The notes: a model not told the origin generated them from the sequence alone. A stretch of 64,000 nucleotides of DNA from JBGAHD01 sp044226395 (GCA_044226395.1 JBGAHD010000007.1:73825-137824), one strand, 5' to 3'. Counted from the first letter of the stretch, positions 38,099 through 47,790 are shown. Numbers and translations: made by a program.

Positions 38099-39133
38099 AT
38101 GACCAAAATCCTAGAACTCATCATTGCTGTCGTGATCGTCGTGCTGCTGTTCCTGGGCATCGGCTTGTTCTTGCCCGACCACGCGCGCGTCGAACGCGAC
38201 GTCGAGTTGTCGAACCCGGTCACCCAGGTCTACGACTATCTGAACCACTTCAAGCGCTACAACCAGTGGCAGCCGTGGGCCAACATCGATCCGCGTCAGA
38301 CCACGTCGATCGAAGGTCCGGAATTTGGCGTCGGCGCCAAGTTCAACTGGTCGAGCTGGGACAAGACCGTGGGCAAGGGATCGCTCACGATCGAGGAAAG
38401 CGAGCCCGACACGCGCGTGCGCATGGTGATGGACAACGACTGGCGCGGTCACGACAAGTACTCGACCTTCACCCTCGAACAGAACACGCAGACCAATGCC
38501 GTGACCCTGCGCTGGACGATCGAAGTCGAATACGGCTGGGACATCATGGGCCGTTACGCCGGCATGTACCTCAACGGCGGCGTCGGTGAACTGATGGATC
38601 AGGGCCTGGGCAAGCTCGGCTCGATCATGGCCGGCGTGCCCAACGTCGACTACAGCCAGGTCGAAGTGACCGTGGTGGAAACGCCGCCGACCGACTTGCT
38701 GATGGTCGGCATGTCCGTGCCCGCCGCGCCCCTGAAGTGGGACGAGGCCGAAGTCGCGCTCGACGCCGGCTGGGCCGAGATCGCCGAGTTCATCGCCAAG
38801 AACAAGCTCGAGGCGCTCGGCTCCAAGCGCCGCATCATCAACGTGCTGGGCGAGGAGAACAGCGATTACAACGTCGCCATTCCCGTCGCGCCCAACACCC
38901 TGCAGCCAACCGGCAACATCCACGCCGGCAAGACGCTCGCCGGTCGCGCCGTGACCTTGCAGTATCGCGGTCACCGCGTCGGTCTGGCCAAGCCGCGCGA
39001 CATGCTGCGCGCCTACGCCATCACGCACGGCTACGAGTTCGACCGCGACCTGGTCGGCTCGTGGGAAGAATGGTTGCCCGACGAGGAAGAGACCGGTCAG
39101 TCGGTCACCAACTTGTTCCTGCCGATCCAGTGA
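38099..39133 (+). CDS. Membrane-anchored SRPBCC/GyrI-like two-domain protein
   Basis: The 344-residue protein starts with a single membrane anchor (about 4-26), followed by an SRPBCC polyketide-cyclase-like domain (ARVERDVELSNPVTQVYDYL; ends near 190) and a C-terminal GyrI-like effector-binding domain (about 195-340). SRPBCC domains bind hydrophobic ligands; the combination is common in proteobacteria but uncharacterised. It is placed upstream of the gldA-like operon with a terminator between, so it is probably separate. Confidence 0.82.
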   Translation: MTKILELIIAVVIVVLLFLGIGLFLPDHARVERDVELSNPVTQVYDYLNHFKRYNQWQPWANIDPRQTTSIEGPEFGVGAKFNWSSWDKTVGKGSLTIEESEPDTRVRMVMDNDWRGHDKYSTFTLEQNTQTNAVTLRWTIEVEYGWDIMGRYAGMYLNGGVGELMDQGLGKLGSIMAGVPNVDYSQVEVTVVETPPTDLLMVGMSVPAAPLKWDEAEVALDAGWAEIAEFIAKNKLEALGSKRRIINVLGEENSDYNVAIPVAPNTLQPTGNIHAGKTLAGRAVTLQYRGHRVGLAKPRDMLRAYAITHGYEFDRDLVGSWEEWLPDEEETGQSVTNLFLPIQ

Positions 39134-39138
39134 ACCCC

Positions 39139-39168
39139 GAAACGGCGCCCTCCGGGGCGCCGTTTCCG
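39139..39168 (+). terminator. Terminator after the SRPBCC gene
   Basis: A 12-bp stem GAAACGGCGCCC / GGGCGCCGTTTC with loop TCCG lies 5 bases past the stop codon. A short T-rich stretch follows. Confidence 0.7.
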
Positions 39169-39349
39169 TTAGTGAACATGCGCGCGCCGGGAACTTTCGT
39201 CCTGTCGCGCGCACCAAGCGCCTCGGGCCGGCCCGTCACCGGCTCTTTCATCATCGTTCCTTACTCCGCCGCCTGACCGGGGCGCTTGCTGCACTGCGAG
39301 CCCACGCACTCGGCGTTGCGGAGTGTCCAAGGGGAGTTTGAGGACAGTC

Positions 39350-40291
39350 ATGATCGAGACACAGCAACTGAGCAAGCACTACGGCGCGATCGCCGCCGTT
39401 GACGGCATCACCTTCAAGGTCGAACCCGGACAGGTCCTGGGCTTTCTCGGGCCCAACGGCGCGGGCAAGTCGACCACGATGAAGATGATCGCGGGCTTCC
39501 TGGCGCCGACCTCGGGTCGCGTCAGCGTCTGCGGACACGATCTGGAAAGCGCGCCCCTGGCCGCCAAGCGCGAACTGGGCTACCTGCCCGAGGGCGCGCC
39601 GAGCTACGGCGAGATGACGGTCGGCGCCTTCCTGCGCTTCATCGCCGACATCCGCGGCATGAGCGGCGACACGCGTCGCCAGCGCCTGGATGACGTGATC
39701 GGCCGCTTGAGCCTGGGCGGCGTGATCGAGCAATCGATCGAGACGCTGTCCAAGGGCTTCAAGCGCCGCGTCGGCCTGGCCCAGGCGATCCTGCATGACC
39801 CGCGCGTGCTGATTCTCGACGAGCCCACCGACGGCCTCGATCCGAATCAAAAGCACGAAGTGCGCGCGCTGATCAACGCGATGAGCAAGGACAAGACCAT
39901 CATCGTGTCCACGCACATCCTCGAAGAGGTCCACGCCGTGTGCAATCGCGCGATCATCATCGCGCGCGGCAAGGTGCTGGCCGATGACACGCCCGATCAG
40001 CTCGAGGCGCGTTCGCGCTATCACGGCGCGGTGTCGCTGTCGACGGCCAACGCCGCCGCCGCGCGCGAGGCCCTGCTCAAGGTCGGCGATGTCGAGACCG
40101 TGGAGATCGATCCCCTCGACAACCGCCTAACCGCGTTCCCGCGCAAGGGCCGCGCGATCTTCGCCGCGATCAGCGAACTGCTGCGCGCGCAGAACATCGC
40201 CGTGACCGAGCTGCAACTCGAGCGCGGTCGCCTCGACGAGGTCTTCCGCACCGTGACCCAGGGCAACAGCCGCACTGGAGAAGCCGCATGA
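39350..40291 (+). CDS. ABC transporter ATP-binding protein, GldA-like
   Basis: The 313-residue ATPase shows Walker A GPNGAGKSTT, signature SKGFKRRVGLAQAI, Walker B VLILDEPTDGLD and the H-loop VSTHILEEV. The C-terminal extension (about 225-313) is that of the GldA/NosF type. With the two following genes it makes an ABC-2 exporter related to the Gld system. ATG 39350 has GAGGA 6 bases before it; the longer frame to 39323 lacks a binding site. Its TGA overlaps the next ATG (ATGA). Confidence 0.9.
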   Translation: MIETQQLSKHYGAIAAVDGITFKVEPGQVLGFLGPNGAGKSTTMKMIAGFLAPTSGRVSVCGHDLESAPLAAKRELGYLPEGAPSYGEMTVGAFLRFIADIRGMSGDTRRQRLDDVIGRLSLGGVIEQSIETLSKGFKRRVGLAQAILHDPRVLILDEPTDGLDPNQKHEVRALINAMSKDKTIIVSTHILEEVHAVCNRAIIIARGKVLADDTPDQLEARSRYHGAVSLSTANAAAAREALLKVGDVETVEIDPLDNRLTAFPRKGRAIFAAISELLRAQNIAVTELQLERGRLDEVFRTVTQGNSRTGEAA

Positions 40292-41022
40292 GCCCGATCC
40301 GTATCCTGTTCCGCCGCGAGCTGGCGAGTTATTTCCTCACGCCCGTGGCCTATGTCTTCATCGTGATCTTCCTGCTGATCAGCGCGTGGTTCACGTTTTA
40401 TCTGGGCAATTTCTACGAGCGCAATCAGGCCGATCTGCAGCCCTTCTTCACCTTTCATCCGTGGCTGTATCTGTTCCTGATTCCGGCCATCTCGATGCGT
40501 CTGTGGTCGGAAGAGCGCAAGAGCGGCTCGATCGAGCTGCTGCTGACCTTGCCCATCACCATGGTCGAGGCCGTGCTCGGCAAGTTCCTCGCGGCCTGGG
40601 TGTTCTCGGGCATCGCGCTGGCGCTGACTTTCCCGTTGTGGATCACGGTCAACTATCTGGGTGATCCCGATAACGGCGTGATCCTGGCCGGCTACATCGG
40701 CAGTTTCCTGATGGCGGGCGCCTTCCTGGCCATCGGTTCGTGCATCTCGGCGATGTCGCGCAATCAGGTCGTGGCCTTCATCCTGACCGTGGTCGTGTGC
40801 CTGGGTCTGCTGCTGGCGGGCCTGCCGATGGTGCTCGACTTCGTCGGCGGCTTCCTGCCGCAGGTGCTGGTCGACGCGATCGCGAGCATGTCGTTCTTCA
40901 GCCACTTCGCCGCCATCGGCAAGGGCGTGATCGAACTGCGCGATCTCGTTTACTTCGGACTGATGATCGGCTTCTGGCTGTACGCCAGCGCCGTGGTGAT
41001 CGACTACACGAAGGCGGACTGA
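40288..41022 (+). CDS. ABC-2 permease, GldF-like
   Basis: A 244-residue inner-membrane permease with six helices (first RELASYFLTPVAYVFIVIFLLI, last YFGLMIGFWLYASAVVI) of the ABC-2 class. It has the GldF signature FYERNQADLQPFFTFHPWLYLFLIPAISMRLW. It is the channel partner of the preceding ATPase. Its start overlaps the ATPase stop, and the next gene begins 5 bases after its own stop. Confidence 0.9.
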   Translation: MSPIRILFRRELASYFLTPVAYVFIVIFLLISAWFTFYLGNFYERNQADLQPFFTFHPWLYLFLIPAISMRLWSEERKSGSIELLLTLPITMVEAVLGKFLAAWVFSGIALALTFPLWITVNYLGDPDNGVILAGYIGSFLMAGAFLAIGSCISAMSRNQVVAFILTVVVCLGLLLAGLPMVLDFVGGFLPQVLVDAIASMSFFSHFAAIGKGVIELRDLVYFGLMIGFWLYASAVVIDYTKAD

Positions 41023-41026
41023 TCCC

Positions 41027-42895
41027 ATGAACAACGCCAATACCCGCCGTGCCTTCACCGGCACCACGCTCGCCATCCTGGCGGTGCTGTTCGTCGCGGC
41101 CATCGTGCTGAGCAATTCGTTGCTGCGCGGCGCGCGCCTGGACCTGACCGCCAATCGCCTCTACACCTTGTCCGAAGGCACCGAGAAAGTGCTGGCCGAG
41201 ATCAAGGAGCCGATCACGCTGTACTTCTTCTTCTCCGATCGCGGCACCAAGGAACTGCCGCAGATTCGCACCTACGCGCAACGCGTGCGCGAGTTGCTGG
41301 AGGAGATGGCCGACAAGGCCGGCGGCAAGATCACGCTCAAGGTCATCGACCCGCTGCCGTTCTCGCCCGAGGAAGACAACGCCACGCAATACGGCCTGCA
41401 AGCCGTGCCGGTGAGCAATGCCGGCGAGACGATCTTCTTCGGCCTGGTCGGCAACAACTCGACCGACGGTCGCATGATCATTCCGTTTTTCCAGATGGAC
41501 AAGGAACAGTTCCTGGAATACGACGTGGCCAAGCTTATCCACGGCCTGTCGACCTCGACCAAGCCCGCGATCGGCCTGATCAGTTCGCTCAACATGGGCC
41601 CGGGCTTCGACCCCAACACGCGACAGATGAATCCGGGCTGGGCGATCAACAGCTCGATGTCCGAACTGTTCGACGTGCGTCAGTTGAACGCGGCGCAGAC
41701 CAAGAGCATCGATGCCGACATCAGCACGCTGGTGCTAGTGCATCCGAAGGAGTATTCCGACGATCTGCTCTACGCCATCGATCAGTTCGTGCTGCGCGGT
41801 GGCAAGTTGATGGTCTTCGTCGATCCCAACGCCGAGCTCGACGAATCGGGCAACGATCCGAACAATCCTTCGGCCGCGATGTTCGCGTCCAAGGCTTCGG
41901 ATCTGCCGAAGCTGTTCAAGGCCTGGGGCGTGGAATACGACCCGGGCAAGATCCTGCTCGACGCCAAGCAGGCGCTGTCGGTGCAATCGCCGACGGGCCA
42001 GGGCATCCGGCATCTGGCGATCTACGGTTTCCGCGGCGATTCGATGAATCAGGAAGACGTGATCACCGCGCAACTGGGCTCGGTCAACATGGCCACGGCC
42101 GGCGTGATTCGTCTGGCCGAGGGCGCGACGATGAAGCTTTCGCCCCTCATTCAAGCCTCGAGCGAATCGATGCTGGCGGAAGCCGAGCGCGTGAAGATGT
42201 CGCCCGATCCGGTGTCGCTGTTCCAGGGCTTCAAGGCGTCGGGGCAGACGTACGTGGTGGCCGGTCGTCTTGAAGGCACGGCCAAGACCGCGTTCCCGGA
42301 ACGCACGGGCGCTGATCATCTGGCCGAGTCCAAGCAGCCGGCGAATATCGTCATCGTCGCCGACACTGACGTGCTGACCGATCGCTTGTGGGTGCAGGTG
42401 CAGAACTTCTTCGGCCAGCAAGTGATGAATGCCTTCGCCAATAACGGCGACTTCGCGGTCAACGCGGTCGATAACCTCACGGGTTCGAGCGCGCTGATCT
42501 CGGTGCGCAGTCGCGCCGCGTCCTCGCGTCCGTTCACCACGGTCGAGGCCCTGCGTCGTTCGGCCGAGGACAAGTTCCGCGCCACCGAGCAGCAGCTCAA
42601 CGAGCGCCTGCAGGAAACCGAGCGCAAGCTCAACGAACTGCAGCGTGGCAAGGCCGATGATCAGGCGCTGATCCTGTCGCCCGAGCAGAAGGCCGAGTTG
42701 GAGAAGTTCCAGGAGCAGAAGGTCAGCATCCGCAAGGAACTGCGCTCGGTGCGTCGTCAGCTCGACGCCGACATCGAGAACCTGGGCGGCAAGCTCAAGT
42801 GGCTCAATATCCTGCTGGTGCCGAGCCTGGTGGCGATCGGCGCCGTGATCTTCGTGATGCGTCGTCGCGCGCGCCGTTTGGCCGCGCGTGCCTGA
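41027..42895 (+). CDS. GldG-like ABC-associated auxiliary membrane protein
   Basis: The 622-residue protein has an N-terminal membrane helix (about 14-34), a large periplasmic ABC_transp_aux domain (LDLTANRLYTLSEGT opening; IDQFVLRGGKLMVFVDP in the middle) and a coiled coil (about 505-590, LNERLQETERKLNELQ) leading to a C-terminal membrane helix. Such proteins accompany GldA/GldF; in Bacteroidetes the set supports gliding and secretion, but most proteobacteria carrying it do not glide. The transported substrate is unknown. Confidence 0.88.
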   Translation: MNNANTRRAFTGTTLAILAVLFVAAIVLSNSLLRGARLDLTANRLYTLSEGTEKVLAEIKEPITLYFFFSDRGTKELPQIRTYAQRVRELLEEMADKAGGKITLKVIDPLPFSPEEDNATQYGLQAVPVSNAGETIFFGLVGNNSTDGRMIIPFFQMDKEQFLEYDVAKLIHGLSTSTKPAIGLISSLNMGPGFDPNTRQMNPGWAINSSMSELFDVRQLNAAQTKSIDADISTLVLVHPKEYSDDLLYAIDQFVLRGGKLMVFVDPNAELDESGNDPNNPSAAMFASKASDLPKLFKAWGVEYDPGKILLDAKQALSVQSPTGQGIRHLAIYGFRGDSMNQEDVITAQLGSVNMATAGVIRLAEGATMKLSPLIQASSESMLAEAERVKMSPDPVSLFQGFKASGQTYVVAGRLEGTAKTAFPERTGADHLAESKQPANIVIVADTDVLTDRLWVQVQNFFGQQVMNAFANNGDFAVNAVDNLTGSSALISVRSRAASSRPFTTVEALRRSAEDKFRATEQQLNERLQETERKLNELQRGKADDQALILSPEQKAELEKFQEQKVSIRKELRSVRRQLDADIENLGGKLKWLNILLVPSLVAIGAVIFVMRRRARRLAARA

Positions 42896-42905
42896 GGGAC
42901 TGGCC

Positions 42906-44174
42906 ATGAACACGCATAAATTGACCAAACTCGCCATCGGCGCGGTGATCGCGGTGGTGGCGGCGCTGTGGATCGGCAATGCGCGCCGTCCGAGCGAAAC
43001 CCTGGACCACGCGGGCGCGCTGCTGCCCGGCCTCAAGGAACACATCAACGAGGTCAAAACGCTGCGCATCACCGGCGCCGAGAACAAGCCCATCGTCACG
43101 CTCGCGCGTGGCGAGGGCGGGTGGTCGGTGAATGAGAAGAACGGCTATCCGGCCGATGTCTCCAAGGTGCGCGAGTTCCTGCTGAAGTTGTCCGAAGCGG
43201 AGTTGGCCGAGACCAAGACCGCGACGCCCGAGCTCTACACCAAACTCGGCGTCGAGGACATCGCGGGCAAGGACGCCAAGGGCGCGCTGGTCGAGATCGA
43301 AGGCACGCCGACGCCGGGCAAGGTCATCGTTGGCAATTTCAACGGTCAGGGCGGCGATGGCACCTTCGTGCGTCGACCTGATGAAGCGCAGTCGTATCTG
43401 GTGCGCGGCAACCTGACCGTCGACAAGACCGCGGCGAATTGGTTGCTGCGCGATCTGGCCGACATCGCCTCGAGCCGCATCGCCGAAGTGCGCATCGAGC
43501 ATGCCGGCAAGACCTTGCGCGCGTTCAAGACCGAAGGCAGCGAAGCCAACTACGCCGTCGCCGACGTGCCGAAGGGGCGCGAGTTGTCCTCGGAGTTCGT
43601 CGCCAATGGTCTGGCCTCGGTGTTGTCGGGCCTGCGCTTCGATGACGTGATGCCCGCGGCATCGGCGCAACCGGCCGATGGCGCCAAGGTGTTCGCGGCG
43701 ACCTATGTCGGCTTCGATGGTCTGACGGTCGACGCCAAGACCTGGGAGCAGGACGGCAAGGACTACGCGATCTTCAACGCCTCGCTCGACGAAGCGCGTT
43801 TGGCCAAGCACATCGACGAAGAACAAGCTCGCGCGCGCGCCGACTACGAAGCCGCCAAGCTCAAGGCCGCCGAAGCCGCCGCGCCCGCCGACGCCGCGAA
43901 GCCGCCCGCGACCGATACCGCAAAGCCCGAGGCCACCACGCCCGCGGCCGAAGCGCCCCCCGCGACCACGCCGCCGGAAGAGCCGCTCGCGGTCAAAGAC
44001 CCGGCCAAGGATCGCGAGATCCGCCTCGAAGCGCTGCGCAAGGAGGTCAACGATCTCAACGCGCGCTTCGCCGGTTGGACCTTCGTGATTCCGGCTTACA
44101 AGTACGCCAACATCAACAAGACGCTCGACGATATGCTCAAGCCCCTGGACGCGGCCAAGCCCAAGGCCAAGTAA
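42906..44174 (+). CDS. DUF4340 domain-containing membrane-anchored protein
   Basis: The 422-residue protein has an N-terminal membrane helix (about 9-25) and two DUF4340 units (about 60-180 and 180-300; SVNEKNGYPADVSKVREFLLKLSEAEL). A low-complexity Ala/Pro/Lys linker follows, and the C-terminal ~40 residues are conserved (RFAGWTFVIPAYKYANI). It is encoded directly after the gldG-like gene, as in most genomes with this cluster, so it is probably the fourth component. The chosen ATG 42906 is downstream of an alternative 42888 (MPEGLAMNTH). A terminator follows. Confidence 0.85.
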   Translation: MNTHKLTKLAIGAVIAVVAALWIGNARRPSETLDHAGALLPGLKEHINEVKTLRITGAENKPIVTLARGEGGWSVNEKNGYPADVSKVREFLLKLSEAELAETKTATPELYTKLGVEDIAGKDAKGALVEIEGTPTPGKVIVGNFNGQGGDGTFVRRPDEAQSYLVRGNLTVDKTAANWLLRDLADIASSRIAEVRIEHAGKTLRAFKTEGSEANYAVADVPKGRELSSEFVANGLASVLSGLRFDDVMPAASAQPADGAKVFAATYVGFDGLTVDAKTWEQDGKDYAIFNASLDEARLAKHIDEEQARARADYEAAKLKAAEAAAPADAAKPPATDTAKPEATTPAAEAPPATTPPEEPLAVKDPAKDREIRLEALRKEVNDLNARFAGWTFVIPAYKYANINKTLDDMLKPLDAAKPKAK

Positions 44175-44195
44175 GGCGAGCGACGCTGACACACG

Positions 44196-44225
44196 ACGGC
44201 CGCCTTCGGGCGGCCGTTTTTTTTT
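44196..44225 (+). terminator. Intrinsic terminator of the gld-like operon
   Basis: The stem ACGGCCGCC / GGCGGCCGT with loop TTCG is followed by nine T residues. A textbook terminator. Confidence 0.95.
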
Positions 44226-44249
44226 GCAAGATGCGAGGAGGCGAAGGCC

Positions 44250-44627
44250 ATGAGTCGGTATTTCGGCGCGTGCGCGGGCGTGTTCGGTTTCATCGGCGTG
44301 ATGCTCGGCGCGCTCGCCAGTCACGCGCTGGCGCCGCGACTGACGCCGGAAGATCTGCAGCGCGTGATCATCGCCGCTGCCTTCGCGGGCGTGCATGCCT
44401 TGTTGCTGATGCAGGTGGCGAGTCTGTTGCGTCAGCAGCGCGCCTTGTTGCTGGGCATCGCCGGTCACGCCGTGGTGTTGGGCGTGGTGTTGTTCTGCGG
44501 CAGTCTCCTTGCGCGCGCGCTGTTGGGCTGGTCGTCGATGCTCGCGCCTTTCGGCGGATCGTTGTTGATGGCGGCGTGGTTGATCCTCGCCGTGTGGTTC
44601 ATCTGGGCGCCGTCGCGCGTGCCGTGA
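44250..44627 (+). CDS. DUF423 membrane protein (YgdD-like)
   Basis: The 125-residue protein has four hydrophobic helices and the DUF423 opening FGACAGVFGFIGVMLGALASHAL. Function is unknown; the family is widespread in bacteria. The gene has AGGAGG 11 bases before ATG 44250 and its own transcription unit after the terminator. Confidence 0.88.
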   Translation: MSRYFGACAGVFGFIGVMLGALASHALAPRLTPEDLQRVIIAAAFAGVHALLLMQVASLLRQQRALLLGIAGHAVVLGVVLFCGSLLARALLGWSSMLAPFGGSLLMAAWLILAVWFIWAPSRVP

Positions 44628-44811
44628 TTCGCGCGCGTGGCGATGACGCGCGTGACGCAACGAGGCGTCGTTGGAGAAACGCGAAGCGCGTCCAACGTTG
44701 CCGATGTATCCAATGCTGCGCTCTCGTCGTCGACTGTTGCGTCGCAGCGGGTTCGACGCCAAATGCGCGCGCATAATCCAAGGCTTGGGGGACCATCCTT
44801 GGAGGATCCAT

Positions 44812-47667
44812 ATGTCGTTCCGCAAGTCCGTCTTCTCGTCCGCGCGCGTGCATCGCTTGAGCTTGGCGATCGCGCTCGGCCTCGGCGCCGTCGCCGCGCA
44901 GGCGCAATCGACCATCACCGCGCCCGGCATGCGCGCGCCCGGCACCATCACCATCGACGCCGAGGGCGTGCCCGTCATCCAGGCCGCCAACGAACTCGAC
45001 GCGGCCTTCCTGCAAGGCTACGCGCATGCGCGCGATCGTTTTTTCCAGATGGATTTCACGCGGCGCGGCGCCAGCGGCACGGCCGCCGAACTGTTCGGCC
45101 CCGCGGCGCTCGCCAGTGACGTGCAGACGCGCACGCTCGGTCTGCGCCGCGCGGCGCAGGCCACGTGGTTCGCGATGAACGACACCACGCGCGGCTGGCT
45201 CAAGGCCTATGCCGATGGCGTCAACTTCTGGCTCGCGACCAATCCGCTGCCGCCCGAGTATGGCGCGCTGGAACTCACGAGCGCGGCCAAGTGGTCGCCA
45301 CTCGATTCGCTGGTGATCGGCAAGGCGCTGGCGTTCCAGTTGTCGTTCGATCTCGACATCGCCGCGACCTTGGCGCTGGACGCGTATCAGACCGCGGGCA
45401 CGGCGGCGGGCTTCAATGGCCCGGCCTTGTTCTTCGAAGACGTGTATCGCGTGCAGCCGCCAGATACGCGCGTGTCGATTCCGGGATTCCTGCCCGGTGG
45501 CGCGGCGGGTGGCGCTTCGCTGCAGGTGAAGAACGATGCCGCGTCCGAGCCGACCGTTGATGCCGACACCGCGGCGCTGGCGCGCGCTTATCGCGATGCC
45601 GTGGCCAACAACCCGCTGATCTCGCCGGCGCTGCGCGCGCGCGAAGATCGCGGCGCCAGCAACTGGTGGCTGGTCGCGGGGTCGAAGACGCAATCCGGCA
45701 AGCCGATTCTGTCCAACGATCCGCATCTGGACATGGGCACGCCCTCGACCTTTCAGGAAATCCATCTGATCGCCAACGATGGCTTGAACGTGGTCGGCGC
45801 CAGCGTGCCGGGCACGCCGGGCGTGATCCTGGGCTGCAATCCGCGCGTGTGCTGGGGCCTGACCACCAATCCCTTGGACGTGACCGACACGTATCGCGAG
45901 AACTTCATCCTCAACACTTACGGCTTGCCCACGCACACGCTGTACAAGGGCAATGCCGAACCGGTGCAGATCGTCTTTCAGAGTTTCTTCGTCAACAAGC
46001 TCGACGGCACGCCGAACAATGTCGAGCGCGATCCGTCAATCGGTTATCTCAATGGCGCGATCACGGTGCTCGTGCCCCGGCGCAACAATGGCCCGGTGGT
46101 GCAGATCTCGGGCACGTCGGGCCTGTCGGTGCAGTACGCGGGTTGGGGGCCGACGTTCGAACTGGAATGCTTCCGTCAGCTCAATCGCGCGAGCAATCTC
46201 GATCAGTTCAAGGCCGCTATCGGCAATTTCGACGTGGGCTCGCAGAACTTCGCCTATGCCGATGTCGACGGCAACATCGCTTACTTCACTTCGGCCGAAA
46301 TGCCGATCCGCGATGACTTGCAGAATCTGCGCGCGCCCGATGGTCTGCCGCCGTTCCTGATTCGCGATGGCTCCGGCGCCAAGCGCAATGAGTGGCTGCC
46401 GGCCGCGACGGTCTATCCGAATCAGAATCTGCCGTACGAGATTCTGGGGCCGACCGAGATGCCCTTCGTGGTCAATCCGGCGAGTGGCTACATCGCCAAT
46501 GCCAACAACGATCCGGTGGGCACCACGATCGACAACAACGCGCTCAATCAAGTGCGCGCGAACGGTGGCTTGTACTACTTGAACGCGGGTTACTCGTCGT
46601 ATCGCATGGGCCGCATCGATCGCTCGCTGCAAAAGCTCATCGCCGATGGCACGCCGATCACGCGCGATCTGATGAAGCAGCTGCAGGCCAATCAGCAGCC
46701 GATGGACGCGGAACTGGTGCTGCCTTTCCTGCTTGGCGCCGCCACCAATGCGGCCGCGACCAATGCCTGGCCGGAGCTGCGCGCGCTCGCCAACGATGCC
46801 AAGGTCGCCGAGGCGATCACGCGGTTGCGCGCGTGGGATTACTCGACGCCGACCGGCATTCGCGAAGGGTTTGATCCGGGCGACAATCCGGCCAGTCTGC
46901 CCGAGCCGACGCAGAGTGAGATCGACAACTCGGTCGCCGCGACCTTGTTCATGACGTGGCGTGGCCAGGCGATTCGCGGCACGGTCGATGCGACGTTGGC
47001 GCGCGTGGGCTTGGGTCAGGCGGTGCCGGACAGTGATATCGCCTACGCGGCGATGAAGAACTTGCTGGTGAACTACGGCGCGCGTCGCGGCGTGGGTGCT
47101 TCGGGCTTGAACTTCTTCCAGGTGACGGGCGCGCCTAATGCGGAAGCGGCGCGGGACTATCTGTTGCTCAAGAGTTTGAAGGACGCGTTGACCTTGCTCG
47201 CGAGCGAGTCGTTCGCGCCGGCGTTTAATCGCTCGACGGACTTGTCGGTTTATCGTTGGGGTCGCTTGCATCGCATCGTGTTCGCGCATCCGCTGGGTGG
47301 CCCCTTCAATCTGCCGGACGCGGCGGGGACGTATGGTTTCCGAAATCTGTCGGCGCAGTTGCCGGGGATTCCGCGGCCGGGTGGTTTCGAGAACGTCGAT
47401 GCGTCGGGCCACAATCTGCGCGCGAACACGGTCAATGGCTTCATGTTCAATCATGGGCCGGCGCGTCGGTTCATTGGTGAGATGACGACGCCGGCGGTGG
47501 CGGAGCAGATTTTGCCGGGTGGCGAAAGTGGCGTGCTGGGTTCGCCGTTTTATGCGAGTCAGTTGTCGCGGTGGCTGACGAATAGGTACAAACCTTTGAA
47601 TATTGAGGTGGGGGTGGCTACAGCTAACGCGGGGGTGGTTTTGAGTTTCGTGCCGAGGGTGCAGTGA
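44812..47667 (+). CDS. Penicillin acylase family (Ntn) hydrolase, secreted
   Basis: The 951-residue precursor has a signal peptide (about 1-32, cut after AQAQ). An alpha chain opens with TITIDAEGVPVIQA, DAAFLQGYAHARDRFFQMD and RTLGL; after a linker the beta chain would begin at Ser283 (GAS-NWWLVAG), which is the catalytic nucleophile exposed by autoprocessing. It is an amidase acting on acylated lactones, beta-lactams or N-acyl amino acids; members of this group include quorum-quenching acylases. GGAGG lies 8 bases before ATG 44812; the longer frame to 44671 is unsupported. Confidence 0.9.
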   Translation: MSFRKSVFSSARVHRLSLAIALGLGAVAAQAQSTITAPGMRAPGTITIDAEGVPVIQAANELDAAFLQGYAHARDRFFQMDFTRRGASGTAAELFGPAALASDVQTRTLGLRRAAQATWFAMNDTTRGWLKAYADGVNFWLATNPLPPEYGALELTSAAKWSPLDSLVIGKALAFQLSFDLDIAATLALDAYQTAGTAAGFNGPALFFEDVYRVQPPDTRVSIPGFLPGGAAGGASLQVKNDAASEPTVDADTAALARAYRDAVANNPLISPALRAREDRGASNWWLVAGSKTQSGKPILSNDPHLDMGTPSTFQEIHLIANDGLNVVGASVPGTPGVILGCNPRVCWGLTTNPLDVTDTYRENFILNTYGLPTHTLYKGNAEPVQIVFQSFFVNKLDGTPNNVERDPSIGYLNGAITVLVPRRNNGPVVQISGTSGLSVQYAGWGPTFELECFRQLNRASNLDQFKAAIGNFDVGSQNFAYADVDGNIAYFTSAEMPIRDDLQNLRAPDGLPPFLIRDGSGAKRNEWLPAATVYPNQNLPYEILGPTEMPFVVNPASGYIANANNDPVGTTIDNNALNQVRANGGLYYLNAGYSSYRMGRIDRSLQKLIADGTPITRDLMKQLQANQQPMDAELVLPFLLGAATNAAATNAWPELRALANDAKVAEAITRLRAWDYSTPTGIREGFDPGDNPASLPEPTQSEIDNSVAATLFMTWRGQAIRGTVDATLARVGLGQAVPDSDIAYAAMKNLLVNYGARRGVGASGLNFFQVTGAPNAEAARDYLLLKSLKDALTLLASESFAPAFNRSTDLSVYRWGRLHRIVFAHPLGGPFNLPDAAGTYGFRNLSAQLPGIPRPGGFENVDASGHNLRANTVNGFMFNHGPARRFIGEMTTPAVAEQILPGGESGVLGSPFYASQLSRWLTNRYKPLNIEVGVATANAGVVLSFVPRVQ

Positions 47668-47673
47668 GTTTGT

Positions 47674-47764
47674 GGTTCCTCACTTGGTGGTGAGAGATCT
47701 GGCTTTGGTCCACACCTCGCGGTGAGAAGCGGAACTGCGGGACCTCACCTGGCGGTGAGGAACC
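47674..47764. repeat. Inverted repeat pair enclosing small CTCAC-GTGAG hairpins
   Basis: GGTTCCTCAC (47674-47683) is the exact reverse complement of GTGAGGAACC (47755-47764). Each end is itself a small hairpin (CTCAC-TTGGTG-GTGAG at 47679-47694; CCTCAC-CTGGCG-GTGAGG at 47743-47760), and a degenerate third copy (ACCTCGCGGTGAG) lies halfway. It begins 7 bases past the acylase stop codon. Composition looks like a REP-type or mobile non-coding unit. Confidence 0.7.
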
Positions 47765-47790
47765 CGTGGTGGGTTGTGGATGGGTTTGCG

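Noticed and set aside
42804..44990. Open minus-strand frame of 728 codons under the DUF4340, DUF423 and acylase genes
   Set aside because: It crosses a strong plus-strand terminator and three genes; composition shadow.
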